DNA from: Chaetoderma sp. LZ-2023a
Taxonomy: Eukaryota; Mollusca; Caudofoveata; Chaetodermatida; Chaetodermatidae
NCBI GenBank assembly: GCA_034401795.1
Contig: CM067370.1
Coordinates: forward strand, 57,388,295 to 57,452,294
Length of the DNA: 64,000 nt
Direction: 5' to 3'
The translations under genes and the position numbers were made by a program. The notes beneath the pieces are model-generated. The model searched no databases. It saw nothing but the letters and a program-made list of their open reading frames with translations, and had not been told where the DNA came from. This document shows positions 20,780 to 31,040 of this stretch, piece by piece; positions within the stretch are counted from its first letter, which is position 1; each line of letters starts with the position of its first letter.

Positions 20780-21055
20780 GACAGAACATTAACCCGCATG
20801 TCTTTACTACTTAATAACCATTCTGTTGAATATTTGGAAACTAATTAGCAGCTGGAACGTCATCACAACCACGATATATATATTTGACGTTCCAGCTGCT
20901 AATTAGTTTCCAAATATTCAACAGAATGGTTATAGAATCATTTATGATGTAATGATCATGACGTCATCCTACACGCCGCTTAGCTGAGTATGACTTCATA
21001 TGACGTAAGATGATAGATGGATGGATATTCTGGAAAGGTGAATTCATACACTGTT
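20780..21055 (-). mobile_element. CRE-rich MITE, copy 6 with perfect 49-bp inverted repeat
   Basis: Arms 20814-20862 and 20885-20933 are exact reverse complements (49/49) around a 22-base loop. The outer sequence continues with CATGACGTCATCC and ATGGATATTCTGGAAAGG. The inner half of each arm (TTAGCAGCTGGAACGTCA) differs from other family members. Confidence 0.9.
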
Positions 21056-22213
21056 GTGACGGGCTTTTAGACTTTCGTGACGAAGTTACATTTTAATTGT
21101 GACGTCAGCTAGTAGGTTACGAATTTTAATTTTGACATCAGATACATCCCTCCCTTTCATCCAAAATGGTGCAAATCTATGCTTACATTTCATTCACACC
21201 TCTAGGACACCCCTTACACAATGAACTGCTGTCCGGCATATGGTATTATCAAGCAATCACGGTGACATTATCTAGGCGATGCAGCCAATCGTGAATTAGC
21301 TGATGTCAACATCGATGTTTGGTGAAAGGCAGACACCTTAACTGTTGCAATTCGTTGTCGCGTGTAGTAAGCGTAATAATATTTTAATAATTCCAAATGC
21401 ACTAGTAAAAGGTAGGCAACTCTTCGTAGTATGATCAGGAAACAGAGTTATAGCCCCCACGACCATCCGCTTATTCAATAACATAGATAGGGGCGTGATT
21501 AAAATTGTGCCATATTATAAATTATGTGAAATACATTTATCTAAATAACCCTATGCATATAAACAGGAAGAGAAATTACAATCAACAATAATTACATACT
21601 CCTCCTCCTCCTCCTCCTCCTCCTCCTGCTGCGACGGCGGTGGCGGTATAGGCGATGGCGACGACGACGACGACGGTCAAACATGTATACATATATATCG
21701 ACCATCCATGAAATTACCTTCATATACGCCCACCGATGGTCAATCTGTAGCTGGATGTAGTGAGGTATTGTGCTATCTGCTATAATAAATACTGTAGTAA
21801 TGTTGATAATATTTTATGTACATAGTGATGTTTCACATGCTGATTAAACCTTAAATGTATTGTTGTTTTGTTTTCATAGGAATTTCATTTTTCATCCGTC
21901 CATCTATCCATCATTCCAAGCACGCACGCACCCACCCTCTCACTCACCGCCCACCCACACACCATCTCATTTAAGATGCAGTCCCTATCCTGCTGTAATC
22001 TTACGGGTTGAAGGATGCCGGGTGTTTCCATTGACGGAAATTGAAGGATGACGGTGTTTCCATTGACGGAAATTGAAGGATGACGGGTGTTTTATCATTG
22101 GCACTATTCCTTAAAGAAAAGCCACTCTAGTGGATATTTTGAAATAAAAAACCAGACATTATCATGTAGATTAGAGGGCTGCCCACTACACCAATCCATC
22201 TCCTCAGTACTTG

Positions 22214-22221
<8 letters not shown>
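21056..22221. other. Non-coding stretch with short trinucleotide repeats
   Basis: Contains (CTC)n at 21600-21627 and GGCGGT/GACGAC repeats to 21675. A 30-bp unit containing GACGGAAATTGAAGGATG is repeated about three times between 22010 and 22090. No gene is recognised. Confidence 0.6.
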
Positions 22222-22245
<24 letters not shown>

Positions 22246-22432
22246 TTTTATTTTATTGACGCACTGGCAACGTGCGGCTTCAATTTCCATGTGCTAACTT
22301 AGCCGACAGTGCTGCACCCGTTAGTTTAATTTGTTGATCACCATCTCCCGGTCGGGGGATCGAACCGTCATCCTGCAACTCCGCATAGCATCAGCAACCA
22401 GGCATCTTTCCACTGGACCACCGCACCAAGAC
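22222..22432 (-). mobile_element. tRNA-derived SINE, near full length
   Basis: On the minus strand it starts near GGTGCGGTGGTCCAGTGG, an A-box-like sequence (TGGTCCAGTGG). About 45 bp later follows GGTTCGATCCCCC, a canonical B box. A non-tRNA body comes next, then a 3' tail of AATAAAATAAAAATAC and CATACATACAT repeats. The polymerase III box order and spacing, with an A/T-rich tail, define a tRNA-derived SINE. Confidence 0.75.
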
Positions 22433-22584
22433 TAAAAAGTCAAGGATTGGCCGACCAGCTTTCACATGTCTGATATACTGACACACTGACGATTCATATG
22501 GGACTATCTGTGGATGCATCTGTCACAATCAATCCTAGGCTTTTACGCCTATTGTACTCTGACTCCAGCACGGCTCTGGCAGTA

Positions 22585-22717
22585 TATGTATTTTTATTTT
22601 ATTGACGCACTGGCAACGTGCGGCTTCAATTTCCATGTGCTAACTTAGCCGACAGTGCTGCACCCGTTAGTTTAATTTGTTGATCACCATCTCCCGGTCG
22701 GGGGATCGAACCGTCAT
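22585..22717 (-). mobile_element. SINE, second copy truncated at the B box
   Basis: About 130 bp essentially identical to 22236-22369 (body, B box and A-rich tail), but the A-box half is missing and the sequence runs into a (TA)n tract at 22718. It is either a 5'-truncated insertion or a local duplication. Confidence 0.75.
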
Positions 22718-22851
22718 ATATATATATATATTGCAATTTTAGTGCCCAAAAAGCATGTAATCTCATTGGCTAATTTAATCTTATAAAAATTCTACATTTA
22801 AATCACAATTATAGATGAATTGAATGATCGAATTTCTAATAGTATTGAACA

Positions 22852-23183
22852 ATGGACCTTTCCACGTTTCTACATGACGTCATAATCAACTACGTGACGT
22901 GTATGATGACGTCATAATGGATGATTCGAAAGAGTCCGTCTTTAACGCTTAATAGACCTAATAGATCGACACGTTGTACGAATTGTATGTCTTTACCATT
23001 TAATAAACATTCTGTTAAATATTTTGAAACTAATTTCAAAATATTTAAGAGCTTACTTGTCTAGTTTTCTGGAAATTGATAGTTAGAGAGTTCTGAGATC
23101 GATCGATCCCAACATGGACGAGAAGTGGGTGGAGCTTAGATAGAGATGGGCTTGGCATAGATAAAACTGGAAAGGTCCATTAT
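22852..23183 (+). mobile_element. CRE-rich MITE, copy 7
   Basis: AATGGACCTTTCCA at 22852 through TGGAAAGGTCCATTATA at 23183 gives clear outer inverted ends. It includes TGACGTCATAATC twice and a collapsed central palindrome (TTTTGAAACTAATTTCAAAA, 23030-23043). Confidence 0.85.
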
Positions 23184-23722
23184 AGACATGTCCTCCCATA
23201 TAGAAATATCCTCCCATATAGACATATCCTCCCATATAGACATGTCCTCCCATATAGACATGTACTCCCATATAGACATATCCTCCCATATAGACATATC
23301 CTCCCATATAGACATGTCCTCCCATATAGACATGTACTCCCATATAGAAATATCCTCCCATATAGACATGTACTCCCATATAGACATGTACTCCCATATA
23401 GACATATCCTCCCATATAGACATATCCTCCCATATAGACATGTCCTCCCATATAGACATGTCCTCCCATATAGAAATATCCTCCCATATAGACATATCCT
23501 CCCATATAGACATGTACTCCCATATAGACATATCCTCCCATATAGACATATCCTCCCATATAGACATGTCCTCCCATATAGACATGTACTCCCATATAGA
23601 CATATCCTCCCATATAGACATGTACACCCATATAGACATATCCTCCCATATAGACATATCCTCCCATATAGACATGTACTCCCATATAGACATATCCTCC
23701 CATATAGACATGTCCTCCCATT
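23184..23722. repeat. 18-bp minisatellite (GACATGTCCTCCCATATA)
   Basis: About 30 tandem units of 18 bp with limited variants (ATGTCC, ATATCC, ATGTAC, AAATATCC). It starts directly after the end of MITE copy 7. The period is a multiple of three without stops, so long six-residue periodic frames appear on both strands; they are not genes. Confidence 0.95.
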
Positions 23723-24320
23723 GGCTTATTTGATTTCATAACAATTTCCGCATCCAACTCGTATTAGCGGATTATAACTTCTCCTTTTCCCTTGAACTAA
23801 GACCTCAAAATTGGGCGAGCTCTACCATTAGGGCCACCAAATATAATAATGCCCTTTGTTAACTATGTCTGACAAGGTAAAATAGCCTGGGTAGACCATT
23901 CGACAGTGTCGCTTAGTGCTATAATGAATTTTTTTTCACTCAAAATAAATTAAATATACATTATTATATTTAGCCTATGTGTAGGTAAATTAAGAATTGC
24001 CCAGGAAGTCCCCAAATCTTAATGTTCAATATGTGTACATATTCAATGACTGGGTGATATCGTCTATGATGCAGGCCTAATTTGTTTCTCACAGCAAATA
24101 AATCAAATATCTGTCATATTTGTTAAACACAGTAAGATGCATTCATGAAATTTACTGAATATTATTTCAAGTATTGAAAACAGAAATTTAAGAAGTTTAA
24201 AGGAGTAAATAATCACTTTCTTTATCTTTATTCACCGACCGTCGCCCTCACGTTTTGTCACATAGTAAAAAGTGTTCCGATTTTCTGGATTTGTTTCTGA
24301 TTATGTAAATTTGTTCAGAT
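23723..24320. other. Non-coding stretch
   Basis: AT-rich sequence with no recognisable gene or repeat. Confidence 0.4.
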
Positions 24321-24329
24321 TTTCTGGAG

Positions 24330-24595
24330 GTTTTTTTTCGTTTCACGGCCATGTTGTGAAATCCTAGCGTATGGTTACACCCTTTAATGTGTTAAAATTC
24401 GAGCCAAATCGGATCAGAAGTTTCTTAGATATCCTGAAGTCAACTCCACGCACGCAGCACGCACTCACTCGCCCGCACATGCACGCACACACGCACGCAC
24501 GCACGCACGTACGTACGTACGCGCGCAAGAACGCACGCACGCACAGACAGACCATAATGCTCTCTTCCTCTTACGGAACTAGAGTCTAATAATAT
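24330..24595. repeat. Dispersed repeat with (ACGC)n core
   Basis: GAGCCAAATCGGATCAGAAG, then ACGCACGC-type microsatellite (24450-24545), then ACAGACAGACC and CTCTTCCTCTTACGGAAC. A related arrangement is at 49050-49190 (GAGCCAAATCAGATTAG, CACGCACGCATGC, TCTCCTTACGG), so this is a repeat family, perhaps SINE-like. Confidence 0.6.
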
Positions 24596-24777
24596 AAAGT
24601 GAATCACTCAGTAACCGGCTTTCAATGTGTTGTCATGATGTGGCATTAGCAACAATACAATAAAAGACTTTGATAGACATGTTGGTCTATATTGTAACGT
24701 CGGATTCAAATTTTGTGTATTTTAAAACTAAACTTTCAGCCAAATATAATTCATAAACTTGCTTTATCAAATAACTC

Positions 24778-24852
24778 ACTCACACACACAGACGCACGCA
24801 CACACGCACGCACGCACGCACGCACGCACACACACCCCCCCCCCCCCCCCAC
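24778..24852. repeat. (ACGC)n / (AC)n and poly-C microsatellite
   Basis: CACACACA, then ACGCACGC units, ending in a run of about 16 C. Confidence 0.9.
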
Positions 24853-25096
24853 ACACCGCCAGCAGCCCCCTCCCCTCCTAAGCGCATAATTTAAGCCTAT
24901 GAGCAAAGTCCTGTCAAAATCAATTTAAAACATTTTTAAAAACACAATCGTGTTACCCGAAAATCATGCAATACCTTGTAAAACAATGTCCTCTTAATAT
25001 TGTCATTATGTGTATTTGGCACAAGCTATGTACCAGTCCAGATTATTCGTTGCTATTAACGGAGGCGGATCCAGGAGGTCATTTGTCGGAGTGCCC

Positions 25097-25136
25097 CACC
25101 ACCACCACCACCACCACCACCACCACCCCCACCACC
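25097..25136. repeat. (CAC)n microsatellite
   Basis: About twelve CAC/CCC triplets. Confidence 0.85.
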
Positions 25137-25224
25137 CTGGATCCGCCAATGATAAATGTTAAGCAGCGGTAATTTAACGCTTTCAACAAAAATAGTCGGA
25201 AATGACAATTTGTTTACAACGAAT

Positions 25225-25335
25225 GAAATTTTCTGCTAAATATTTTGAAATAAATTTGCTTGCAAATCATCTCTACCTTAGACAGCAGCAACCTCCAGGC
25301 AAATTAATTTTGAAATATTCAAGAGGTTTCTTGTA
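25225..25335. repeat. Isolated MITE palindrome core
   Basis: CTGCTAAATATTTTGAAATAAATTTGC and its imperfect complement ending TTGAAATATTCAAGAGG, with a GACAGCAGCAACCTCC centre. The flanking TGACGTCA and GGGCGGGG parts of the MITE are absent. Confidence 0.6.
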
Positions 25336-27030
25336 TGTTTACATTAGAATTGAGAGGTGCACAGTTGTTTTCATCTAGAAATGGTTTCCACTAATCAGTG
25401 TAATCATCACGGTCATTGTCCTCGTCATCATCTGACCTGTGTTCAACACAGGAATAGTCTTCAGTATCATCCCGCATATTGTCATATATTTAGACTTTCA
25501 TTGCATTTGAGCCCATTTAGAAGGCACTAGTAATCAGGCAATTTACATTGTCTTTAGCATTTACATGACATCTGGCGCTGACTGTCTCTTCATCCAATCA
25601 ATGGCAATTTTTTCTTCGCCGTCGAGAGTTCAGTCCTGGCCGTGGGGGATGTCCATGCTTGGAAATTTCGATAGACTGTCATGAACTGTGTTCAACTGAT
25701 AATTTGCTTGTAAGCAATGAGGACGCAGACAATCTGTATATGTTGGAGTTGGTTTGACTCCACGTCGCCTGCCTTGGCTTTGGTTAGTCGATACCAAAAA
25801 CCATTCATTTCTGTTACTGATAAATTAGCAGGCATTCTGCGCAGGAACACCACTAGTCCAGGAAACAGATTTGCTGGCAATGTCGATTGCTGAGCGAGAA
25901 GGCCAGGTGTTTGGCTAGAACACATTTGTTAGGCTTCTTTGGTGTGCCATCACAATTAACTAGGGCCCACGGCAAAATTGCAAGAGGGTGCTCTGGGACA
26001 TTTCGTATATGATGCATTCTACTAGTTCCTGTCTGGACCATGATCCCAAAAGATGTGTGGTCTGCTTTTAAAATACGCTCCTTTATTTGTTTACTTTGAG
26101 TTGCATGACGATTAGAAGGCTCTAACGAAAGGGTTGCTCAAGTTCTCTCTGACATTAACAATAGCATACACGTCACTTTCACCTTCCTGTATTCTGGATG
26201 GTACTAAGTCTATATGTTTCAAGTCAGGGCATCTTGATTCAGTAATATGTCGCATCTGCTTGAGACATGTTCTTTTATATCCAACTGTTAAATAGCACCT
26301 GATTACAGCTCTTGGACACAGACTGATTCCCCGTGTACAACCAGAGCTCCGCGTATCCCTGTTGACCGTTTACGTCTCAATAACTTGGTCCACGTAAATT
26401 TTTTTAAATAAGGATTCCACCCCCCCCCCCCCCCCAAGTTACACGGCGAATCCTCCATTCATAAAACAATTGTACACAGCATGGTAATCGATTAGGAATC
26501 TGGGTATAGTTCATGGGCCAGTATCTCGCATAATTTGTTTTGTTATATCAAACGCGCCATGGCATCATCTTGTAGATTGGAACGACGTGAAGCGGCCAGC
26601 CTCCCTCTCTTGAAACACGAATGAGACACAGCAACGTTTAACTCATGTCAACATAAGTTATCCAGAAGGAATAGCGGTGTCCATTTAAGTAACGTAGGTA
26701 ATCTAGATAGCTACCGAAGAGATAAAAAAAAACCAATGCGACATGATGGATTGTGTAGGGCTTCTTCGAGTGGAGCATGTGGCATGTGCAGTTTTTCAGT
26801 CAGTAGTATAGTCTCATTCAATTTCGGAAGAGCTTCGATGTGCTTTTTTTCAAGCCATGGATACAATCCTGTGCATGCCAATCTTAGAAGGTCTTCATGC
26901 ATCTGTTTATGAAATCTGCTACTACGGCTGTTCTTGCACCCTTCAAATAAACTGCTTATATAATCGTCTGTGATTACTCTTGACTACGATAATGTCTCTT
27001 AAACTTGAATCGTGGAAACGCATTTCGATT
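25336..27030. other. Degraded minus-strand coding-like remnants, family unknown
   Basis: Minus-strand fragments at 25692-26041 (around NVPEHPLAILPWALVNCDG and MPANLSVTEMNGFWYRL) and 26711-26902 (LLRLACTGLYPWLEKKHIEA) have protein-like composition but are broken by stops and frame changes. They may be the remains of a transposon gene or host pseudogene. I cannot name a family. A poly-C run lies at 26412-26436. Confidence 0.3.
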
Positions 27031-27150
27031 ATCGATAGCAATCTCTATATAGTGTAGAACACACCCATTCGCAGAATAATTGGGTGGAAATTGAGTGGAA
27101 TTTAGTTTGATTCTTTGATAATTTGACGGACATAGCATGATCAAGACACA
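27028..27150 (+). repeat. Dispersed repeat, copy 1 of a local pair
   Basis: ATCGATAGCAATCTCTATAT through GACGGACATAGCATGATCAA is about 90% identical to 27863-27986 in the same orientation. Confidence 0.85.
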
Positions 27151-27862
27151 AACTATCCATTTTGAGGCCATGGTGGAACACTTCGTTAAGAGTCGCCACA
27201 TCCGTTGCAAGAGCATTTAAAGTTACAGTAATATTGTGGCGGGTTAAAATATAAATGATAGTCCACGTACATACGCTCTGATCAATTCGTCGCACAAAAC
27301 TACAACCATGTTTTTAGAAGTGTACTATTGATTGGACCATCACAGTCTAGACCTGCTGGTTGTAAAACTGGTGGTCAATCTCTTTCACCTGTATTGTTGG
27401 GATGGGGTGGCGTGGAGGAAAATGGGTACGGGAGTAATGCTGCGTTTCCTCACTTTTTCTATTGAACATATTTAATAGCTTAACTGTATGGTTGTCTTAA
27501 CCATTTGAACACGAAAACCCAATTCGCGAAAAATTATTCATAATAAAATATTCTGTGTTTTTGAAGGGAATTGGACTGGGACATGTTGCAATGGCATGTC
27601 AAATTACTTTCGAAATATTCAACAGCCATCTTGTAATGGTTTGTTTTGAAATCATGATGCTAGGAGGTCTTGGTTTAAAGGGTTAAAATTAGATTCTGTG
27701 ACATGCTTTGAAAAGGTTAAAATCACTTACGTTAGCTTCCATAAATTCGCAATGGCAATAACTGGTATTATTATACATGTCACTTCTAGATATAGAATAC
27801 GTCCACGAAAATCCTACATCATCCATATCTTCCAGATTGGTGCCATTGTAGCGGCACGCCTT
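27151..27862. other. Non-coding stretch with a decayed MITE core
   Basis: Includes a decayed palindrome-like piece at 27555-27630 (GACTGGGACATGTTGC and CGAAATATTCAACAGCC). No gene is recognised. Confidence 0.4.
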
Positions 27863-27986
27863 TCGGTTATCGATAGCGATCTATATATAGTGTAGAACAC
27901 ACCCATTCGCAGAATAACTGGTTTGAAATTGAGTGGAATTTAGTTTGATTATTTGATAATTTGGCGGACATAGCCTGATTAAGACT
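27863..27986 (+). repeat. Dispersed repeat, copy 2 of a local pair
   Basis: Matches 27028-27150. The adjacent 25-bp block starting GGTTAAAATCACTTACGTTA also occurs twice (27715 and 27991), so this repeat region has a compound structure. Confidence 0.85.
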
Positions 27987-28307
27987 TAAAGGTTAAAATC
28001 ACTTACGTTAGCTTCAGGAAATAACTTTAAGTGGCAGAATGCAGATACAGTTGGAAATCAGTTGCGCAGAGAATTATATTAAAAATTGCTGTTGCTCAAC
28101 AATTCAACATCCAAATGTTATTGTGTGATTATCTCTACAATCTTTCATTGGCTGATGGAACTTCTTAACAAATTTCTCTTTCATACTGAAGATTATTTTA
28201 TCCCATATATGTACGGAAGGTGGGGGGGGGGGGTGTTGGGGTGGTGGCGGGGGAATATAGAACTTAAGTGTTATGCGATAATATGAACCCATAGGCCAGT
28301 CCATGTA

Positions 28308-28682
28308 TAACGGACCTTACCAAGCTTATCCATCCATCATATGATGTCATAATCAACTACGTAACGTGTCGGATGGCGTCATAATCATGACATCATGTGG
28401 TAATTCGATATCGTCCGTGTTTAACGCTTAATAGTCCAACACGTTGTATGAATCGTATGTCTTTACCATTTAATAAACATTCTGTTAAATATTTTGAAAC
28501 TAATTTGGCTAGGCAGCAACAGGACCCAGTCAAGTTATTCGTAAAATATTTAACAGCTAACGTGTATAGTTTTCTGGAAATTGATAGTCGATCGAGTTGT
28601 GCGTGGAGCTTAGCTAGAGAATGGAGGGGGAAGGGGTGGTGGGGGGGGGGGGCATAGCTAACGCTGGAAAGGTCCACTATAA
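28308..28682 (+). mobile_element. CRE-rich MITE, copy 8
   Basis: TATAACGGACCTTACCAAGC at 28308 to GCTGGAAAGGTCCACTATA. The TGACGTCA sites are mutated (TGATGTCA, TGACATCA). The central palindrome is partly degraded (28490-28556) and a G-rich expansion (28627-28651) interrupts the GGGCGGGG block. Confidence 0.8.
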
Positions 28683-29668
28683 CAACTAATATTCGTCTTG
28701 AAAATGTTGTTGCTATATAGAGCAGCAGCTTTCAGCAGCAATGGTTTGTAAATGAATACCAGTTGTACAAGCAGATTTCAAAAAGTATTTAAATTCCCCA
28801 AAATGCCTGAGTAGCATTTAACATTTTGAGTGTTTCTATCTCAAGAGATCGATACAGGAACGCTCTTGGCTATTTTGAAACAAATCTGACTATAATCGAA
28901 AGCAACAACCTCGAAATTAGTTTCAAACATTCATATTATAATCTAATTCTCTCTACGCAACTGACTGTCAATCCTCTGTCCCAGTCATGCTCTTTTATTC
29001 TTTATCACACAGACATCACAATGTTCATTATAACATAGTCGTTTAGGTTAAAATTAATTTTATAGATTTTCTTTAATTGTAGATCAAAACTGTTACTGTC
29101 TTAGACAACAACATTTAAAACGACATTATTTCTAAATGGAACACTAGTTATCATAAGAAAATGAAGAGAATCGAGCAATCTAAAATTCCAGTGTTTTAAG
29201 GGATAGTACTGCATATGTCAGGTCAAAACTTCCTTAGATAACGAGCTTGTATTGTCACTAATGGTCTCCTATCAAACGATGCTTGGTTCCTGGGGGCAGT
29301 TATCCATTTAGTCGCATAGAACATGTACTTAGTGAATTCTTGTGTGACGACTATTTGTTGCGAGGAAGAATACAGCTTTACTTGTGATGTCGCAATATAC
29401 AGAATATTGTTATCTCATCTTGTGTCAAATTAACCCTTTAGTGGTCAAACCTGTAAAAACAGCATCTACAGTGATCACAAGAAGCATCCATTTTCATGGG
29501 AACAGAAAGCTATCTTTGTAAATTTCAGTGGATTATTTACAAAAGAAATTGTCTTCCATTGGCCTGCAAATGGGTATTCACTGAGCTGGAAAAAATTATT
29601 TTTTTGACAAAACTTAACGCTTAAAGGTTTATTTGATGTAAATAGCATTTTGTTCCTTAAAGAACTGT
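28683..29668. other. Non-coding stretch
   Basis: AT-rich. A weak palindrome-like piece lies near 28866-28930 (GCTATTTTGAAACAAATCTG, TTAGTTTCAAACATTC). No gene is recognised. Confidence 0.4.
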
Positions 29669-29872
29669 AGTAGTAGTGTCGGAATTAAAATGATACCACC
29701 TCCCGCAACTGGCCGCCGTTCGGAGATCCGTGGCCCCCACCGCCCTCTCAATCCCTGGGGCATAGGTTGTTGAGACGGGGGGGGGGGGGGGGGGGCACCA
29801 CGGAGCGCCGAACGGCTGCCTGGTAGTATAGGGTCTGAACGCCCATTTAGAGACAAAGTCTTGACGTGCTCG
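29669..29872. repeat. Terminal repeat of Polinton B
   Basis: AGTAGTAGTG, AAAATGATACC, GGCCGCCGTTCGG, an 18-base G-run, CGCCGAACGGCTGCC and CGCCCATTTAGAGACA occur in the order expected from the inverted end of element A. Confidence 0.8.
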
Positions 29873-29939
29873 GTAACGGGTAAAGAGTAATACTGTCATG
29901 AAACAAAAAAATAAAGAGAATACAAAGCTTTAAAAACTA

Positions 29940-30192
29940 TAAAACTCCCGTGCCCCACCTCTTCGGGAGAACCCCCGCTTTTATCGCCGGCCTCTCCCTC
30001 TCTCTCTCTCTCTCGGTCTATCTCTGCAGGGTTTTTCTGGTGGTTCTCCATTGCTCCTATTTTTCGTACCGTCGACTTGGTACCACCATATTTTGACTTT
30101 TTACTTTTGACTTTTTACTTTTGAGAGATTTGAACCATGTTTTTTTTAATTAGAATTCAGCGCTGTTATCAACTGAGCCAATGGAGAACCGA
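29940..30192 (-). mobile_element. tRNA-like SINE candidate (minus strand)
   Basis: On the minus strand, CATTGGCTCAGTTGATAACA resembles a tRNA A box (TGGCTCAGTTGG), followed about 35 bp later by GGTTCAAATC, a B box. Downstream are repeats of AAAAGTAAAAAGTC and a non-tRNA tail. The acceptor stem is not intact, so this is SINE-derived or a decayed tRNA rather than a functional tRNA gene. Confidence 0.5.
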
Positions 30193-30431
30193 TAATTAGA
30201 TTACAAATAATGATACCAATTGTTGTGCAATAATAGCAAACAGATCAATAACACACTGGTAACTACACTTGTGCAATAATAGCAAACAGATCAATAACAC
30301 ACTGGGAACTACAAAATTACAGTCTATAATATATACGTTATCTCGAAGTGACGTCAAGATCTAGAGGGACTGATAAGCGCAGCAATACAGCAATAAGAAC
30401 ACATAACTTATCAGCTATAATTACTAGTGCA

Positions 30432-30520
30432 TACATGGTCGAGGTAGTTAATGCGTTGAATCCTTGTTTTGTGTTATTAACAAACTTAAAATCACAGGTT
30501 CAAATCTCACTATTAGCATT
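30432..30520 (+). mobile_element. tRNA-like SINE/pseudo-tRNA (Ser/Leu-like boxes)
   Basis: TGGTCGAGGTAGTTAATGCG matches the A-box region of serine/leucine tRNAs, and CAGGTTCAAATCTCAC matches a B box about 45 bp later. It is degraded and without a clear acceptor stem pair, so it is probably a SINE head or pseudo-tRNA. Confidence 0.4.
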
Positions 30521-30770
30521 TGTGGATAACACGGCCATTTCTGGATCGATTTTAAAATGGTAAACAGTTTTGAAACTCTCGCTTCATTCCGGTCCTGATC
30601 GGTACCAAGAACGACGAGAAGGAAGTGATTTCTCGATACAATATAAGCATACACTCTCTCACAATACTGACACGTGGATCTGATGCCTGCGCATGCATGC
30701 TACGCGTTCTTATGGACTTAGACATACCTCTCTCATAGGGCTGTATACATGCACGCATACCATCCTATCC

Positions 30771-31040
30771 AGGGGGCATGCATGCGCACCGCCTTGTGAT
30801 CAACCCCACACACATCTGAACGCCCATTTAGAGACAAGCATCCACTATCACATCGACATGACGGATCTCCCACATGTACTGATCGGCAGCACTACACATG
30901 ATAGTGTCTGAACGCCAATTTAGAGACAGCCATCCACAGGGATATGCACCACCCACAGGTTCCAGGTACTGATCGCCAGCACCACAAGTAATAGGGTCTA
31001 AACGCCCATTTAGTGACAGGCATCCACAGGGATATACACC
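30771..31040. repeat. Subterminal tandem repeats of Polinton B
   Basis: Three units each contain CGCCCATTTAGAGACA or a derivative (30822, 30911, 31004), followed by CATCCACAGGGATAT and GTACTGATCG. They are the inverse counterparts of 10490-10855. Confidence 0.85.

Larger units (their letters stand above)
29873..30770. mobile_element. About 0.9-kb insertion in the Polinton B subterminal region
   Basis: In element A the terminal repeat and subterminal tandem units are contiguous; here about 900 bp separate them. The insert holds a (TC)n tract, two tRNA-like modules (entered separately) and a 45-bp tandem duplication (30217-30310, TGTGCAATAATAGCAAACAG units). I could not define clean ends or a target duplication. 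Confidence 0.6.

Noticed and set aside
23083-23757. Long open frames on both strands with six-residue periodicity
   Set aside because: Produced by an 18-bp tandem repeat without stops; no start context, and equally open in several frames.
24441-24552. Possible CRISPR-like array (repeated ACGC units)
   Set aside because: A simple microsatellite without distinct spacers, in an animal genome context.
30432-30520. Functional tRNA gene
   Set aside because: A- and B-box sequences are present, but no intact acceptor stem or clear anticodon arm; SINE or pseudo-tRNA is more likely.
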